NCBI GenBank assembly: GCA_036752465.1
Contig: DAIOSQ010000059.1
Coordinates: forward strand, 1 to 12,544
DNA length: 12,544 bases
Direction of reading: 5' to 3'
Source of the DNA: DAIOSQ01 sp036752465
GTDB lineage: Bacteria > Pseudomonadota > Gammaproteobacteria > Legionellales > Legionellaceae
Shown here piece by piece: positions 6,256 through 12,544 of the stretch (position 1 is its first letter; each line of letters starts with the position of its first letter). The position numbers were made by a program, and so were the translations under genes. The notes under the pieces are model-generated. The model saw only the letters and a program-made list of their open reading frames with translations, was not told the DNA's origin and ran no database searches.

Positions 6256-7002
6256 ATGGCAAGTTTAACAGGTAAAATAGCATTGGTAACAGGCGCTAGT
6301 CGAGGCATAGGACAAGCGATTGCGGACACACTGGCAGCCCAAGGCGCCTACGTAGTGGGTACCGCGACCAGCGCTGAAGGTGCGGATAACATTACCACGG
6401 CGTTGCAACAAAATCATGGCCTGGGCCATGGTCTGGTGTGCGATGTGACCCAGCCGGATCATATCGAACGTTTGCTGCAAGAGTTGACTGAGCAGCAAAA
6501 ATTACCGGCCATACTGGTGAATAATGCAGGTATCACCCGCGATAATTTATTGCTAAGAATGGACGATGAGCAGTGGGAGCAGGTCATTGCCACCAATCTC
6601 ACGGCGGTGTTTAAGTTAACCAAAGCATGCATCAAACCTATGTTTAAAGCGCGCTATGGGCGTGTGATCTCGGTGGGTTCGGTGGTTGCCGCCAGCGGCA
6701 ATCCAGGACAGTGCAATTATACTGCTGCCAAAGCAGGTCTCATCGGTTTTTCAAAATCACTGGCACACGAAATAGCCAGCCGTGGTATTACGGTCAATGT
6801 GGTAGCACCAGGGTTTATCGATACCGATATGACCTTGCAACTACCGGATATGTTAAAAGAAGAAATGCTCAAACGCATTCCGATGAAGCGTCTGGGCAAG
6901 AAAGAGGATGTGGCTGAGGCGGTTGCCTTTTTAGCATCGGACGTTGCAAATTATATCACCGGGACTACATTGCATGTGAACGGCGGTATGTATATGGATT
7001 AG
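6256..7002 (+). CDS. fabG: FabG, 3-oxoacyl-ACP reductase
   Basis: This 248-residue short-chain dehydrogenase uses NADPH to reduce 3-oxoacyl-ACP in each elongation round. The cofactor loop is TGASRGIG (residues 12-19) and the NNAG motif is at 89-92. The catalytic set is Asn114, Ser142, Tyr155 and Lys159 (GSVVAASGNPGQ, then NYTAAKAG). The C-terminus ends GTTLHVNGGMYMD, typical of FabG. I take the ATG at 6256, with AAAGG at 6244-6248 as Shine-Dalgarno, giving MASLTGKIALVTG. A GTG at 6250, overlapping the fabD stop, is an alternative adding two residues. Translation is probably coupled to fabD. All key residues are intact. Confidence 0.96.
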   Translation: MASLTGKIALVTGASRGIGQAIADTLAAQGAYVVGTATSAEGADNITTALQQNHGLGHGLVCDVTQPDHIERLLQELTEQQKLPAILVNNAGITRDNLLLRMDDEQWEQVIATNLTAVFKLTKACIKPMFKARYGRVISVGSVVAASGNPGQCNYTAAKAGLIGFSKSLAHEIASRGITVNVVAPGFIDTDMTLQLPDMLKEEMLKRIPMKRLGKKEDVAEAVAFLASDVANYITGTTLHVNGGMYMD

Positions 7003-7003
7003 C

Positions 7004-7031
7004 TTGCGTTATTTTTCGAATTGAATAAACT
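7004..7031 (+). promoter_or_regulatory. Possible promoter for acpP
   Basis: The 70-base gap before acpP is AT-rich. TTGCGT (7004-7009) and TAAACT (7026-7031) are separated by 16 bases, matching three and four consensus positions. Acyl carrier protein is needed in much larger amounts than its neighbours, so an internal promoter here is plausible, but the motifs are weak. Confidence 0.28.
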
Positions 7032-7072
7032 ACACAACAATCATTTTTTAATTAACAAAGGAAAAACAAACA

Positions 7073-7318
7073 ATGAGTACAATAGCAGAAAGAGTCCGTA
7101 AAATAGTGATCGAGCAGTTAGGTGTTAAAGATGAAGAATTGCGCAACGACGCTTCTTTTGTTGACGACTTAGGTGCTGATTCCTTGGATACGGTCGAGTT
7201 GGTTATGGCTTTAGAAGAAGAGTTTGAAACTGAAATTCCAGATGAAAAAGCTGAAAAAATCACCACCATTCAAGAAGCCATCGATTATATCGAAGCGCAT
7301 TCTAAGAAAGAAGACTAA
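7073..7318 (+). CDS. acpP: Acyl carrier protein
   Basis: This small acidic 81-residue protein carries the growing acyl chain on a 4'-phosphopantetheine arm. The attachment site is Ser37 in the invariant DSL motif (FVDDLGADSLDTVELVMALEE). The recognition helix that follows (VELVMALEEEFETEIPDE) is standard. The ATG at 7073 has AAAGGA at 7057-7062 as Shine-Dalgarno, about 10 bases away, and gives the usual length. It lies between fabG and fabF, the classical position, with gaps of 70 and 55 bases, wider than elsewhere in the cluster. The neighbouring enzymes FabD, FabG, FabF and PlsX all act on it. Confidence 0.98.
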   Translation: MSTIAERVRKIVIEQLGVKDEELRNDASFVDDLGADSLDTVELVMALEEEFETEIPDEKAEKITTIQEAIDYIEAHSKKED

Positions 7319-7363
7319 TTAAGACGGCGTTTTTAACTGAACGCTGATTTGAATCAATTGTCT

Positions 7364-7367
7364 GGAG
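7364..7367 (+). promoter_or_regulatory. Ribosome binding site that fixes the TTG start of fabF
   Basis: GGAG is placed 6 bases before the TTG at 7374. There is no in-frame ATG nearby until the GMGM motif, which lies inside the conserved thiolase fold, so the non-ATG start is well supported. Confidence 0.65.
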
Positions 7368-7373
7368 TAATTA

Positions 7374-8618
7374 TTGAGTAAGCGGCGCGTAGTCATTACC
7401 GGTATGGGTATGGTCACACCGGTTGGAAATAATGTAGAAGAGGCATGGCGCAATATCATTGCGGGTGTTAGTGGTGTCTCTTTGGTCGAAGATTTTGATG
7501 TCAGCGAGTATAGCACCAAAATTTGGGCTAAAGTCAAACACCTCAATATAGAAGATTTGGTGCCGCTTAAAGACGCTCGCAAAATGGACATGTTCACCCA
7601 ATACGGCCTGGCAGCCGCTGAAGAAGCGGTGCGAGATTCGCAACTGGTTCTTGATGAAGCAACTTCATTAAGAGCTGGGGTTGCGGTTGGCTCTGGCATT
7701 GGTGGTATCCAAACCATCACCAATAATCAGGACAGATTGGTTGCGGGTGGGCCTAGAAAAGTATCGCCGTTTTTTATTCCTGCTGGCATCATCAATATGG
7801 TGGCAGGACAAATTTCAATTCGTCACGGCTTAAAAGGACCGAATATTGCGGTAGTCACTGCTTGCACATCTGGTGCGCATAATATTGGGATAGGCGCCAG
7901 ATTTATTGAATATGGTGATGCTGATATTATGGTATGTGGTGGGGCTGAAATGACCAACACCCCATTAGGGCTTGCAGGCTTTGGCGCATTAAGAGCATTG
8001 TCGAAACGGAACGACGAGCCGGAACGTGCATCCCGTCCATGGGATAAAGATCGTGATGGTTTTGTCATGGGTGAGGGTGCTGGGGTGTTGGTGTTAGAAG
8101 AATATGCACATGCCAAAGCGCGCGGCGCGAAAATTTATGCAGAATTGGTAGGATTTGGTATGTCTGGGGATGCTTACCATATTACTTCGCCCGACGAAGA
8201 TGCTGATGGTGCTTCCAGAGCGATGATCGCTGCCCTTAGTCATGCGCAGATAACCGCTGAAGAGGTTGATTACATCAATGCGCATGGTACCTCCACGTAT
8301 CTTAACGATCTAAATGAAACCATAGCAATAAAACGGGTGTTTGAGCAGCATGCGTACGATCTGGCAATCAGCTCTACCAAATCGATGACGGGGCATTTAC
8401 TCGGTGCTGCGGGTGCTATTGAAGCTATTTTCAGCATAATGGCGATACGAGATCAAATTGCACCGCCAACCATTAATTTAGATAATCCTGGCGAAGGGCT
8501 TGATTTAAATTTTGTTGCGCATCAAGCGCAGGCGCGCAAAATTGACTATGTGCTCAGCAATTCTTTGGGCTTTGGTGGCACCAACGGTAGTTTGCTGTTT
8601 AAGCGGCTGCTTGATTAG
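7374..8618 (+). CDS. fabF: FabF, 3-oxoacyl-ACP synthase II
   Basis: This 414-residue condensing enzyme joins malonyl-ACP to the growing acyl-ACP and is the KAS II that also tunes unsaturated chain length with temperature in E. coli. The Cys-His-His active site is Cys164 (VTACTSGAHNIG), His304 (INAHGTSTYLND) and His341 (KSMTGHLLGAAGA), with Lys336 nearby. The C-terminal NSLGFGGTNGSLLF motif is present. Cysteine as nucleophile together with two histidines separates it from FabH (Cys-His-Asn). The start is TTG at 7374, giving MSKRRVVITGMG. It is 55 bases after acpP and 15 before mltG. It is the only condensing enzyme in this cluster. Confidence 0.96.
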   Translation: MSKRRVVITGMGMVTPVGNNVEEAWRNIIAGVSGVSLVEDFDVSEYSTKIWAKVKHLNIEDLVPLKDARKMDMFTQYGLAAAEEAVRDSQLVLDEATSLRAGVAVGSGIGGIQTITNNQDRLVAGGPRKVSPFFIPAGIINMVAGQISIRHGLKGPNIAVVTACTSGAHNIGIGARFIEYGDADIMVCGGAEMTNTPLGLAGFGALRALSKRNDEPERASRPWDKDRDGFVMGEGAGVLVLEEYAHAKARGAKIYAELVGFGMSGDAYHITSPDEDADGASRAMIAALSHAQITAEEVDYINAHGTSTYLNDLNETIAIKRVFEQHAYDLAISSTKSMTGHLLGAAGAIEAIFSIMAIRDQIAPPTINLDNPGEGLDLNFVAHQAQARKIDYVLSNSLGFGGTNGSLLFKRLLD

Positions 8619-8633
8619 AAGGGCATGTAGACC

Positions 8634-9650
8634 ATGTCAAACACTTGGATAAAGCGGATCATGTTCGCGGTCTTCTTGTTAGTTGGGGTGGGTCTAGCTC
8701 TTCCAGGGATTGAATTATATCGGGTTTATTATCAACCGATGCGGGTGGATGCGAGCAATCCGCCAGTTATTATATTGCGCCAATCTTCTACCGCGATATC
8801 GTTTGTCAACGATCTAAAAAATCATCACTTGGTTGCCTCATCTACCCTGTTGTTGAAACTCATCCGCGCCCAGCATCTGACCACGGCCTTGCAGGCAGGC
8901 GTTTATCAAGTCAAGCCAGGTGAGTCGGTATGGCAACTGTTGCAACGGGTTGTGCGCGGAGATGTATTGACCCAGCAGTTTCGTATTATCAGTGGCAGCA
9001 CTTGGCGTAAAGTCGCTGAAAATTTAGCAAACGCACCTTACTTGTATTACAAAAAAACTGATTGGATTGATATCGATCGATTTCATGCCAATCCTGAGGG
9101 CTTATTGTTGGCAGATACCTATCAGTATGGTGGTGGTAGTTCCAGTAAAACGTTGTTGCTGCAAGCACATCGGAACTTGCTTAATTATTTGCAGGAGATT
9201 TGGCAGCACCGTGATCCAAGTTTGCCTTATCGCAATCCATATGAACTGCTGATCGCTGCGTCTATTTTAGAAAAAGAAACCTCGCGAGCGGAAGAAAAAT
9301 CTATCATTTCAGGCATTATCGTCAATCGCTTACAAAAAAATATGCCACTGCAAATGGATCCGACGGTGTTGTATGGCTTGGCCGACCAGCACACAGGTAA
9401 ACTGACCCATCAGGATATCCAGCAGGAAACGGCTTATAATACCTATCATCACCGTGGCTTACCGCCCACGCCTATTGCTATGGTGGCCAAAGATGCTATC
9501 TTGGCTGCGGCGCATCCGCTGCATAGCGATTACCTGTATTTCGTTGCCAAAGGCGATGGCACACACCAATTTTCTAGAACCTACGCAGAGCAAAAGCGCG
9601 CGATTCATCAATACCAATACAAACCGGCAATAGCTCAGGAAAAACAATGA
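8634..9650 (+). CDS. mltG: MltG, endolytic murein transglycosylase
   Basis: MltG cleaves nascent peptidoglycan strands and sets their length, working in the periplasm while anchored in the inner membrane. The 338-residue protein has one N-terminal membrane segment (about residues 8-28, basic residues before it). A LysM-like/YceG region follows around 85-120 (GVYQVKPGESVWQLLQRVVRGD). The catalytic motif ILEKETSRAEE holds the glutamate at position 213. INRL/DPTVLYG-type residues follow (IVNRLQKNMPLQMDPTVLYG), then the GLPPTPIA signature. The ATG at 8634 follows fabF by 15 bases, with an AAGGG-type Shine-Dalgarno. Its stop overlaps the tmk start by 4 bases (ATGA). The length is normal. Confidence 0.95.
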   Translation: MSNTWIKRIMFAVFLLVGVGLALPGIELYRVYYQPMRVDASNPPVIILRQSSTAISFVNDLKNHHLVASSTLLLKLIRAQHLTTALQAGVYQVKPGESVWQLLQRVVRGDVLTQQFRIISGSTWRKVAENLANAPYLYYKKTDWIDIDRFHANPEGLLLADTYQYGGGSSSKTLLLQAHRNLLNYLQEIWQHRDPSLPYRNPYELLIAASILEKETSRAEEKSIISGIIVNRLQKNMPLQMDPTVLYGLADQHTGKLTHQDIQQETAYNTYHHRGLPPTPIAMVAKDAILAAAHPLHSDYLYFVAKGDGTHQFSRTYAEQKRAIHQYQYKPAIAQEKQ

Positions 9651-10321
9651 AGGCACCCGGACGCATGATTGTGGTAGAAGGGCTAGAGGGCGCGGGCAAA
9701 TCAACCGCAATCAGAACTATCGAACAAACTTTGCAAGCTAAAGTGCCGCATTGGGTCCGTACCCGAGAACCTGGTGGCACTGCATTAGGTGAAGCCGTCC
9801 GACAGATTGTTAAAGGCGATAACAGTGCAGAACCGATTGATGCACGCGCCGAACTCTTATTATTTTATGCTGCCAGGGTGCAATTATTGCAGCAAGTCAT
9901 TTTACCGGCCTTGGCGCGTGGTGCATGGGTATTGGCGGATCGCTTTGAGTTATCGACGTTCGCGTATCAGGGCGGTGGGCGTCACATCGATGAAGGCATG
10001 ATTCAACATTTGTCGCAATTCTGTGTGGCTGATTTCAAACCCGATTTGATTCTTTTTCTTGACATCAACCCGCAACAAGGGTTACAACGCGCACGGCAAC
10101 GGGGCCAATACGATAGAATTGAGCAAGAAGCACTGTCTTTTTTTGTCGATGTTTATCAAAGCTATCACCGACATATTCGCATGCTGAATAATGTGGTAAT
10201 CATTGACGCAGAGCAGCCATTGCCAGTCGTGCAACGCCGGATTGTAGCAGCGTTGCAGGCGTTTATGGCCACAGATGCCCACCCGTCTTTAGGGCAGGAC
10301 GATGAGGTTGCTGAGCGATGA
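9647..10321 (+). CDS. tmk: Thymidylate kinase
   Basis: This 224-residue cytosolic enzyme phosphorylates dTMP to dTDP with ATP, on the path to dTTP. The P-loop is GLEGAGKST at residues 12-20. The TREPGGT motif (39-45) contacts the substrate, and Asp98-Arg99 in LADRFELSTFAYQGGGR forms the DR motif, with phenylalanine where many enzymes have Tyr or His. The LID (RARQRGQYDRIEQE, 148-161) carries arginines, as in the E. coli type. The ATG at 9647 overlaps the mltG stop (ATGA); the ATG at 9665 would leave too short an N-terminus. Translational coupling to mltG and holB is likely. It pairs naturally with holB as a replication gene. Confidence 0.95.
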   Translation: MKAPGRMIVVEGLEGAGKSTAIRTIEQTLQAKVPHWVRTREPGGTALGEAVRQIVKGDNSAEPIDARAELLLFYAARVQLLQQVILPALARGAWVLADRFELSTFAYQGGGRHIDEGMIQHLSQFCVADFKPDLILFLDINPQQGLQRARQRGQYDRIEQEALSFFVDVYQSYHRHIRMLNNVVIIDAEQPLPVVQRRIVAALQAFMATDAHPSLGQDDEVAER

Positions 10322-11223
10322 CAGTGTCTGCGGCCGATTTAGCAAGCCAAGTCATCGCGCAAGCGCATGCGAGGATGCAGCAGGCTTGGCTTCCTTGGTT
10401 AAAGCGGAAGCAATTGCCACAAGCTGCGTTGCTTGCGGGGCCAGATTACGTCGATAAGACCGGATTTTGCCAGCGTTTGCTTGCATCCATAGTATGCGAA
10501 GTTGCTACGTTGCAGCCCTGCGGGCAGTGCCAGCATTGTCTATGGTTAGAGCAGCATAGCCATCCGGATGTCACTTATTTGGGTGCTGATCACGAAATTA
10601 TTCATATCGAAGCTGTGCGGCAGTTACAGCAAATTATTTATCATGCGCCGTTCGGTCAGCAGCGTTTTGTCGTAATCTGCGCCGATCGTCTGCATGTTTC
10701 GGTGGCGAATGCCTTATTAAAAATCTTAGAAGAGCCGCCAGCACAGGTGTGTTTTTTGCTGCTGGCTAATGCTGTGGCAGTGTTGCCGTTGACCATTACC
10801 AGTCGTTGTCAGCACTTTGTTTTTGCTGAAGCGGCACTTGGATTGGATGAGATGATGTTGCTGCAATCGGTTACAGTAGATAGCGGGCGACAGGTTTTGT
10901 ATGCGCGTAAAGAAGTCATTTTAGCGCAATTGCTTGATGTGGTGACCGAGAAGGTTTCGCCATGTGTGTTTGTCCAAGATTTTGCTGATGATGCTTGGGC
11001 TGATGTGCTGTGGTTTTTTTATTTTTTTACGGCCGAAGCCATTTATGCGCTAGGTCAAACCAAGCAAACCAGTCTGTTATATCCATTGGCGCTGCGTATT
11101 GGTATGATCAGATTATTAACTCAGCAGCGACATATTACCCAACTTTTAAACAAACACAGGCAAAATATTACGGTCAATGCAACCTTGGCCTTAGAGGCAC
11201 TGGTCATAGGATTTTTTTTATAG
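10318..11223 (+). CDS. holB: HolB, DNA polymerase III delta' subunit
   Basis: Delta' is part of the clamp loader that places the sliding clamp on DNA. The 301-residue protein (334 in E. coli) has an AAA+ fold with a degenerate P-loop (AGPDYVDKTGF), as usual for delta', which does not bind ATP productively. The zinc site is Cys60, Cys68, Cys71 and Cys74 (CGQCQHC). The LLKILEEPP motif, around residues 138-146, and the Thr-Ser-Arg-Cys sensor/arginine-finger motif near 161-164 are present. The C-terminal collar domain is less conserved and somewhat short. The start overlaps the tmk stop by 4 bases. tatD follows after 9 bases, with no pilZ gene between them as some gammaproteobacteria have. Confidence 0.93.
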   Translation: MTVSAADLASQVIAQAHARMQQAWLPWLKRKQLPQAALLAGPDYVDKTGFCQRLLASIVCEVATLQPCGQCQHCLWLEQHSHPDVTYLGADHEIIHIEAVRQLQQIIYHAPFGQQRFVVICADRLHVSVANALLKILEEPPAQVCFLLLANAVAVLPLTITSRCQHFVFAEAALGLDEMMLLQSVTVDSGRQVLYARKEVILAQLLDVVTEKVSPCVFVQDFADDAWADVLWFFYFFTAEAIYALGQTKQTSLLYPLALRIGMIRLLTQQRHITQLLNKHRQNITVNATLALEALVIGFFL

Positions 11224-11232
11224 GAAGTTATC

Positions 11233-12042
11233 ATGCTGACAAGTCTTATTGATTCACATTGTCATTTGCATATGCTGGATTTGGCTGAATTTTCGGATAG
11301 TTTAGACGCAGTTATGCAGCAGGCAAAAGCACATGATGTGGCTAAAATGCTTAGTGTTTGTGTGACATTGGCTGATTTGCCGCAGTTGCATGCGATTGCC
11401 GAACGCTATCCGGATGTTGTGTTCACGTCGGTAGGTATCCATCCGAATGATGTCTTGCAACCGCTGGTGTCAGCCGAAACCTTGGTGGATTTAGCTAGCC
11501 ATCCATCGTGTGTGGCCTTGGGGGAAACTGGCTTAGATTACTACCGTTGCCAGAGTGATGCAGAGCAGGCGTTGCAGGGTCTGCAATTTCGACAACACAT
11601 TCAGGCTGCGTTGGCAGCTGAAAAGCCTTTGATCATTCATACCCGACATGCAAGTCGTGATACGATGCAAATCATGCGCGAAGAGCATGCTGACAAGATT
11701 GGTGGGGTGATGCATTGCTTTGCTGAGGATTGGGAGGTAGCACGGCAAGCTTTAGAGCTTAATTTCTATATCTCATTTTCCGGCATCTTGACTTTTAAAA
11801 ATGCCATCGCATTGCAAGATCTTGCTAAAAAAATACCCATTGATCGGCTGTTGATAGAAACCGATGCGCCCTATTTGGCACCGGCGCCTTTGCGTGGTAA
11901 GCAGAACCACCCGGCGTTAGTCCGATATGTTGCGCAACAACTTGCGCAATTGCGTGGCGTAGACTGCGCCACTATCGCGCAGCATACCAGCGCAAATTTC
12001 TTTGCTTGTTTTCGTTTGCCCAGCCCTGCGTGTCTGTCGTGA
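11233..12042 (+). CDS. ycfH: TatD-family metal-dependent hydrolase (YcfH type)
   Basis: TatD proteins are TIM-barrel metal-dependent enzymes; characterised members are DNases, and the exact substrate of the YcfH type is not settled. Metal ligands are visible: His9 and His11 in IDSHCHLH, Glu98 in VALGETGLDYYR, His136 (LIIHTRHA), His161 (GVMHCFAEDW) and Asp211 (LLIETDAPYLAP). The terminal RGKQNHP signature near 221-227 is intact. At 269 residues it has the normal length. The ATG at 11233 has AGGAAG as Shine-Dalgarno, overlapping the holB stop codon. A start directly after holB is the same arrangement as in E. coli. Its stop overlaps the anmK start. Confidence 0.93.
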   Translation: MLTSLIDSHCHLHMLDLAEFSDSLDAVMQQAKAHDVAKMLSVCVTLADLPQLHAIAERYPDVVFTSVGIHPNDVLQPLVSAETLVDLASHPSCVALGETGLDYYRCQSDAEQALQGLQFRQHIQAALAAEKPLIIHTRHASRDTMQIMREEHADKIGGVMHCFAEDWEVARQALELNFYISFSGILTFKNAIALQDLAKKIPIDRLLIETDAPYLAPAPLRGKQNHPALVRYVAQQLAQLRGVDCATIAQHTSANFFACFRLPSPACLS

Positions 12043-12544
12043 AATTAATGATAGGTTTAATGTCAGGCACCAGTATGGATGGTATAGATGTCGCGTTGGT
12101 AGATGTATCGACGCAGCGCTTGCTGCATGGAATGACTGTGGCTTACGGACAGCAGGCGCGCGCTGGTTTGCAAGCGTTGCGGGACTCCGCTACGACTGTG
12201 CAAGCAGTGGGTCAACTGCATGTGTTGCTTGGGCGTGAATTTGCGCGTGCTGTTCAATTTTTACTACAAGAAGTCAGCTGCCCAGCAGGCGATATTGTGG
12301 CGATTGGCAGCCATGGCCAAACGATTTGCCATGATGCGCTTGCAGATATTCCATATACCATGCAACTTGGCTGTGCCCACACGATTGCGCACCTGACCGG
12401 CATCCCAGTGGTGGCTGATTTTCGTAGTGCTGATCTTGCCTTAGGCGGGCAGGGAGCACCATTGGCCCCGCTCTATCATCGTGAAGTGTTTCAACGCTTA
12501 GCTGGCTCTGTGGCTATCGTCAATATTGGCGGTATTGCCAATGT
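12039..12544 (+). CDS. anmK: AnmK, anhydro-N-acetylmuramic acid kinase (5' part)
   Basis: AnmK phosphorylates 1,6-anhydro-N-acetylmuramic acid released by lytic transglycosylases, opening the ring to give MurNAc-6-phosphate for cell-wall recycling. The visible 168 residues start MKLMIGLMSGTSMDGIDVAL, with the family's MSGTSxDGID nucleotide-binding motif. GSHGQTICH, the VADFRSADLALGGQGAPLAP motif with the catalytic aspartate region, and VNIGGIANV follow in order. The gene continues past the window end. I place the start at the GTG at 12039, which forms a GTGA overlap with the tatD stop; an ATG at 12048 is the alternative and leaves only two residues before the motif. It fits functionally with mltG upstream, whose class of enzyme makes the anhydro ends. 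Confidence 0.94.
   Translation, partial: MKLMIGLMSGTSMDGIDVALVDVSTQRLLHGMTVAYGQQARAGLQALRDSATTVQAVGQLHVLLGREFARAVQFLLQEVSCPAGDIVAIGSHGQTICHDALADIPYTMQLGCAHTIAHLTGIPVVADFRSADLALGGQGAPLAPLYHREVFQRLAGSVAIVNIGGIAN

Noticed and set aside
7326..7345. Short inverted repeat (GCGTT/AACGC) between acpP and fabF, considered as a terminator or attenuator
   Set aside because: The stem is only 5-6 bp with an 8-base loop and no T tract after it; too weak to call.
1..12544. Search for tRNA or rRNA genes, CRISPR arrays, insertion sequences and long direct repeats
   Set aside because: None seen by eye; the window is almost fully occupied by protein genes and the largest gap is about 100 bases.

Overview
The window is a stretch of bacterial chromosome from what looks like a gammaproteobacterium. 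The fatty-acid cluster order (yceD, rpmF, plsX, fabD, fabG, acpP, fabF, mltG, tmk, holB, tatD) and the close resemblance of ErpA, FabD and FabF to enterobacterial proteins point to that class. The base composition is moderate (mid-40s percent GC by eye, not counted). The first gene encodes a eukaryote-like protein ending in a prenylation-type CaaX box, which suggests a host-associated lineage such as the Legionellales. The lineage is an inference; no marker gene here proves it.

Positions 1-1932 hold the 3' part of a large plus-strand gene. Its protein has the second half of a FAD-dependent monooxygenase-like domain, a middle helical region, a TPR block resembling the chaperone-binding TPRs of eukaryotic co-chaperones, and a C-terminal Cys-Leu-Ile-Leu. 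The FAD-binding N-terminus is not in the readable frame, and a one-base frameshift near position 34-38 may separate it. This gene meets erpA tail to tail with a 6-base overlap. Positions 1927-3448 (minus strand) hold mnmA followed by erpA, pairing tRNA thiolation with iron-sulfur cluster delivery.

From a divergent gap at 3449-3522 the rest reads rightward: yceD (with an apparently shortened C-terminus), rpmF, plsX, fabD, fabG, acpP, fabF, mltG, tmk, holB, tatD and the 5' part of anmK, which runs off the end. Genes are packed with short gaps or 4-base overlaps (mltG/tmk, tmk/holB, tatD/anmK), as expected for one or a few long transcripts. PlsX channels acyl-ACP to phospholipid synthesis, FabD loads malonyl onto AcpP, FabG and FabF run the elongation cycle, MltG limits glycan-strand length, Tmk and HolB serve DNA replication, and AnmK recycles anhydro-muramic acid.

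The main oddities are the CaaX/TPR/flavoprotein gene, the absence of fabH from its usual place between plsX and fabD (only 78 bases with a hairpin remain), TTG starts on plsX and fabF, and a possibly truncated yceD. The core genes are ordinary. The candidate for something new is the first gene, a possible secreted, host-prenylated effector.
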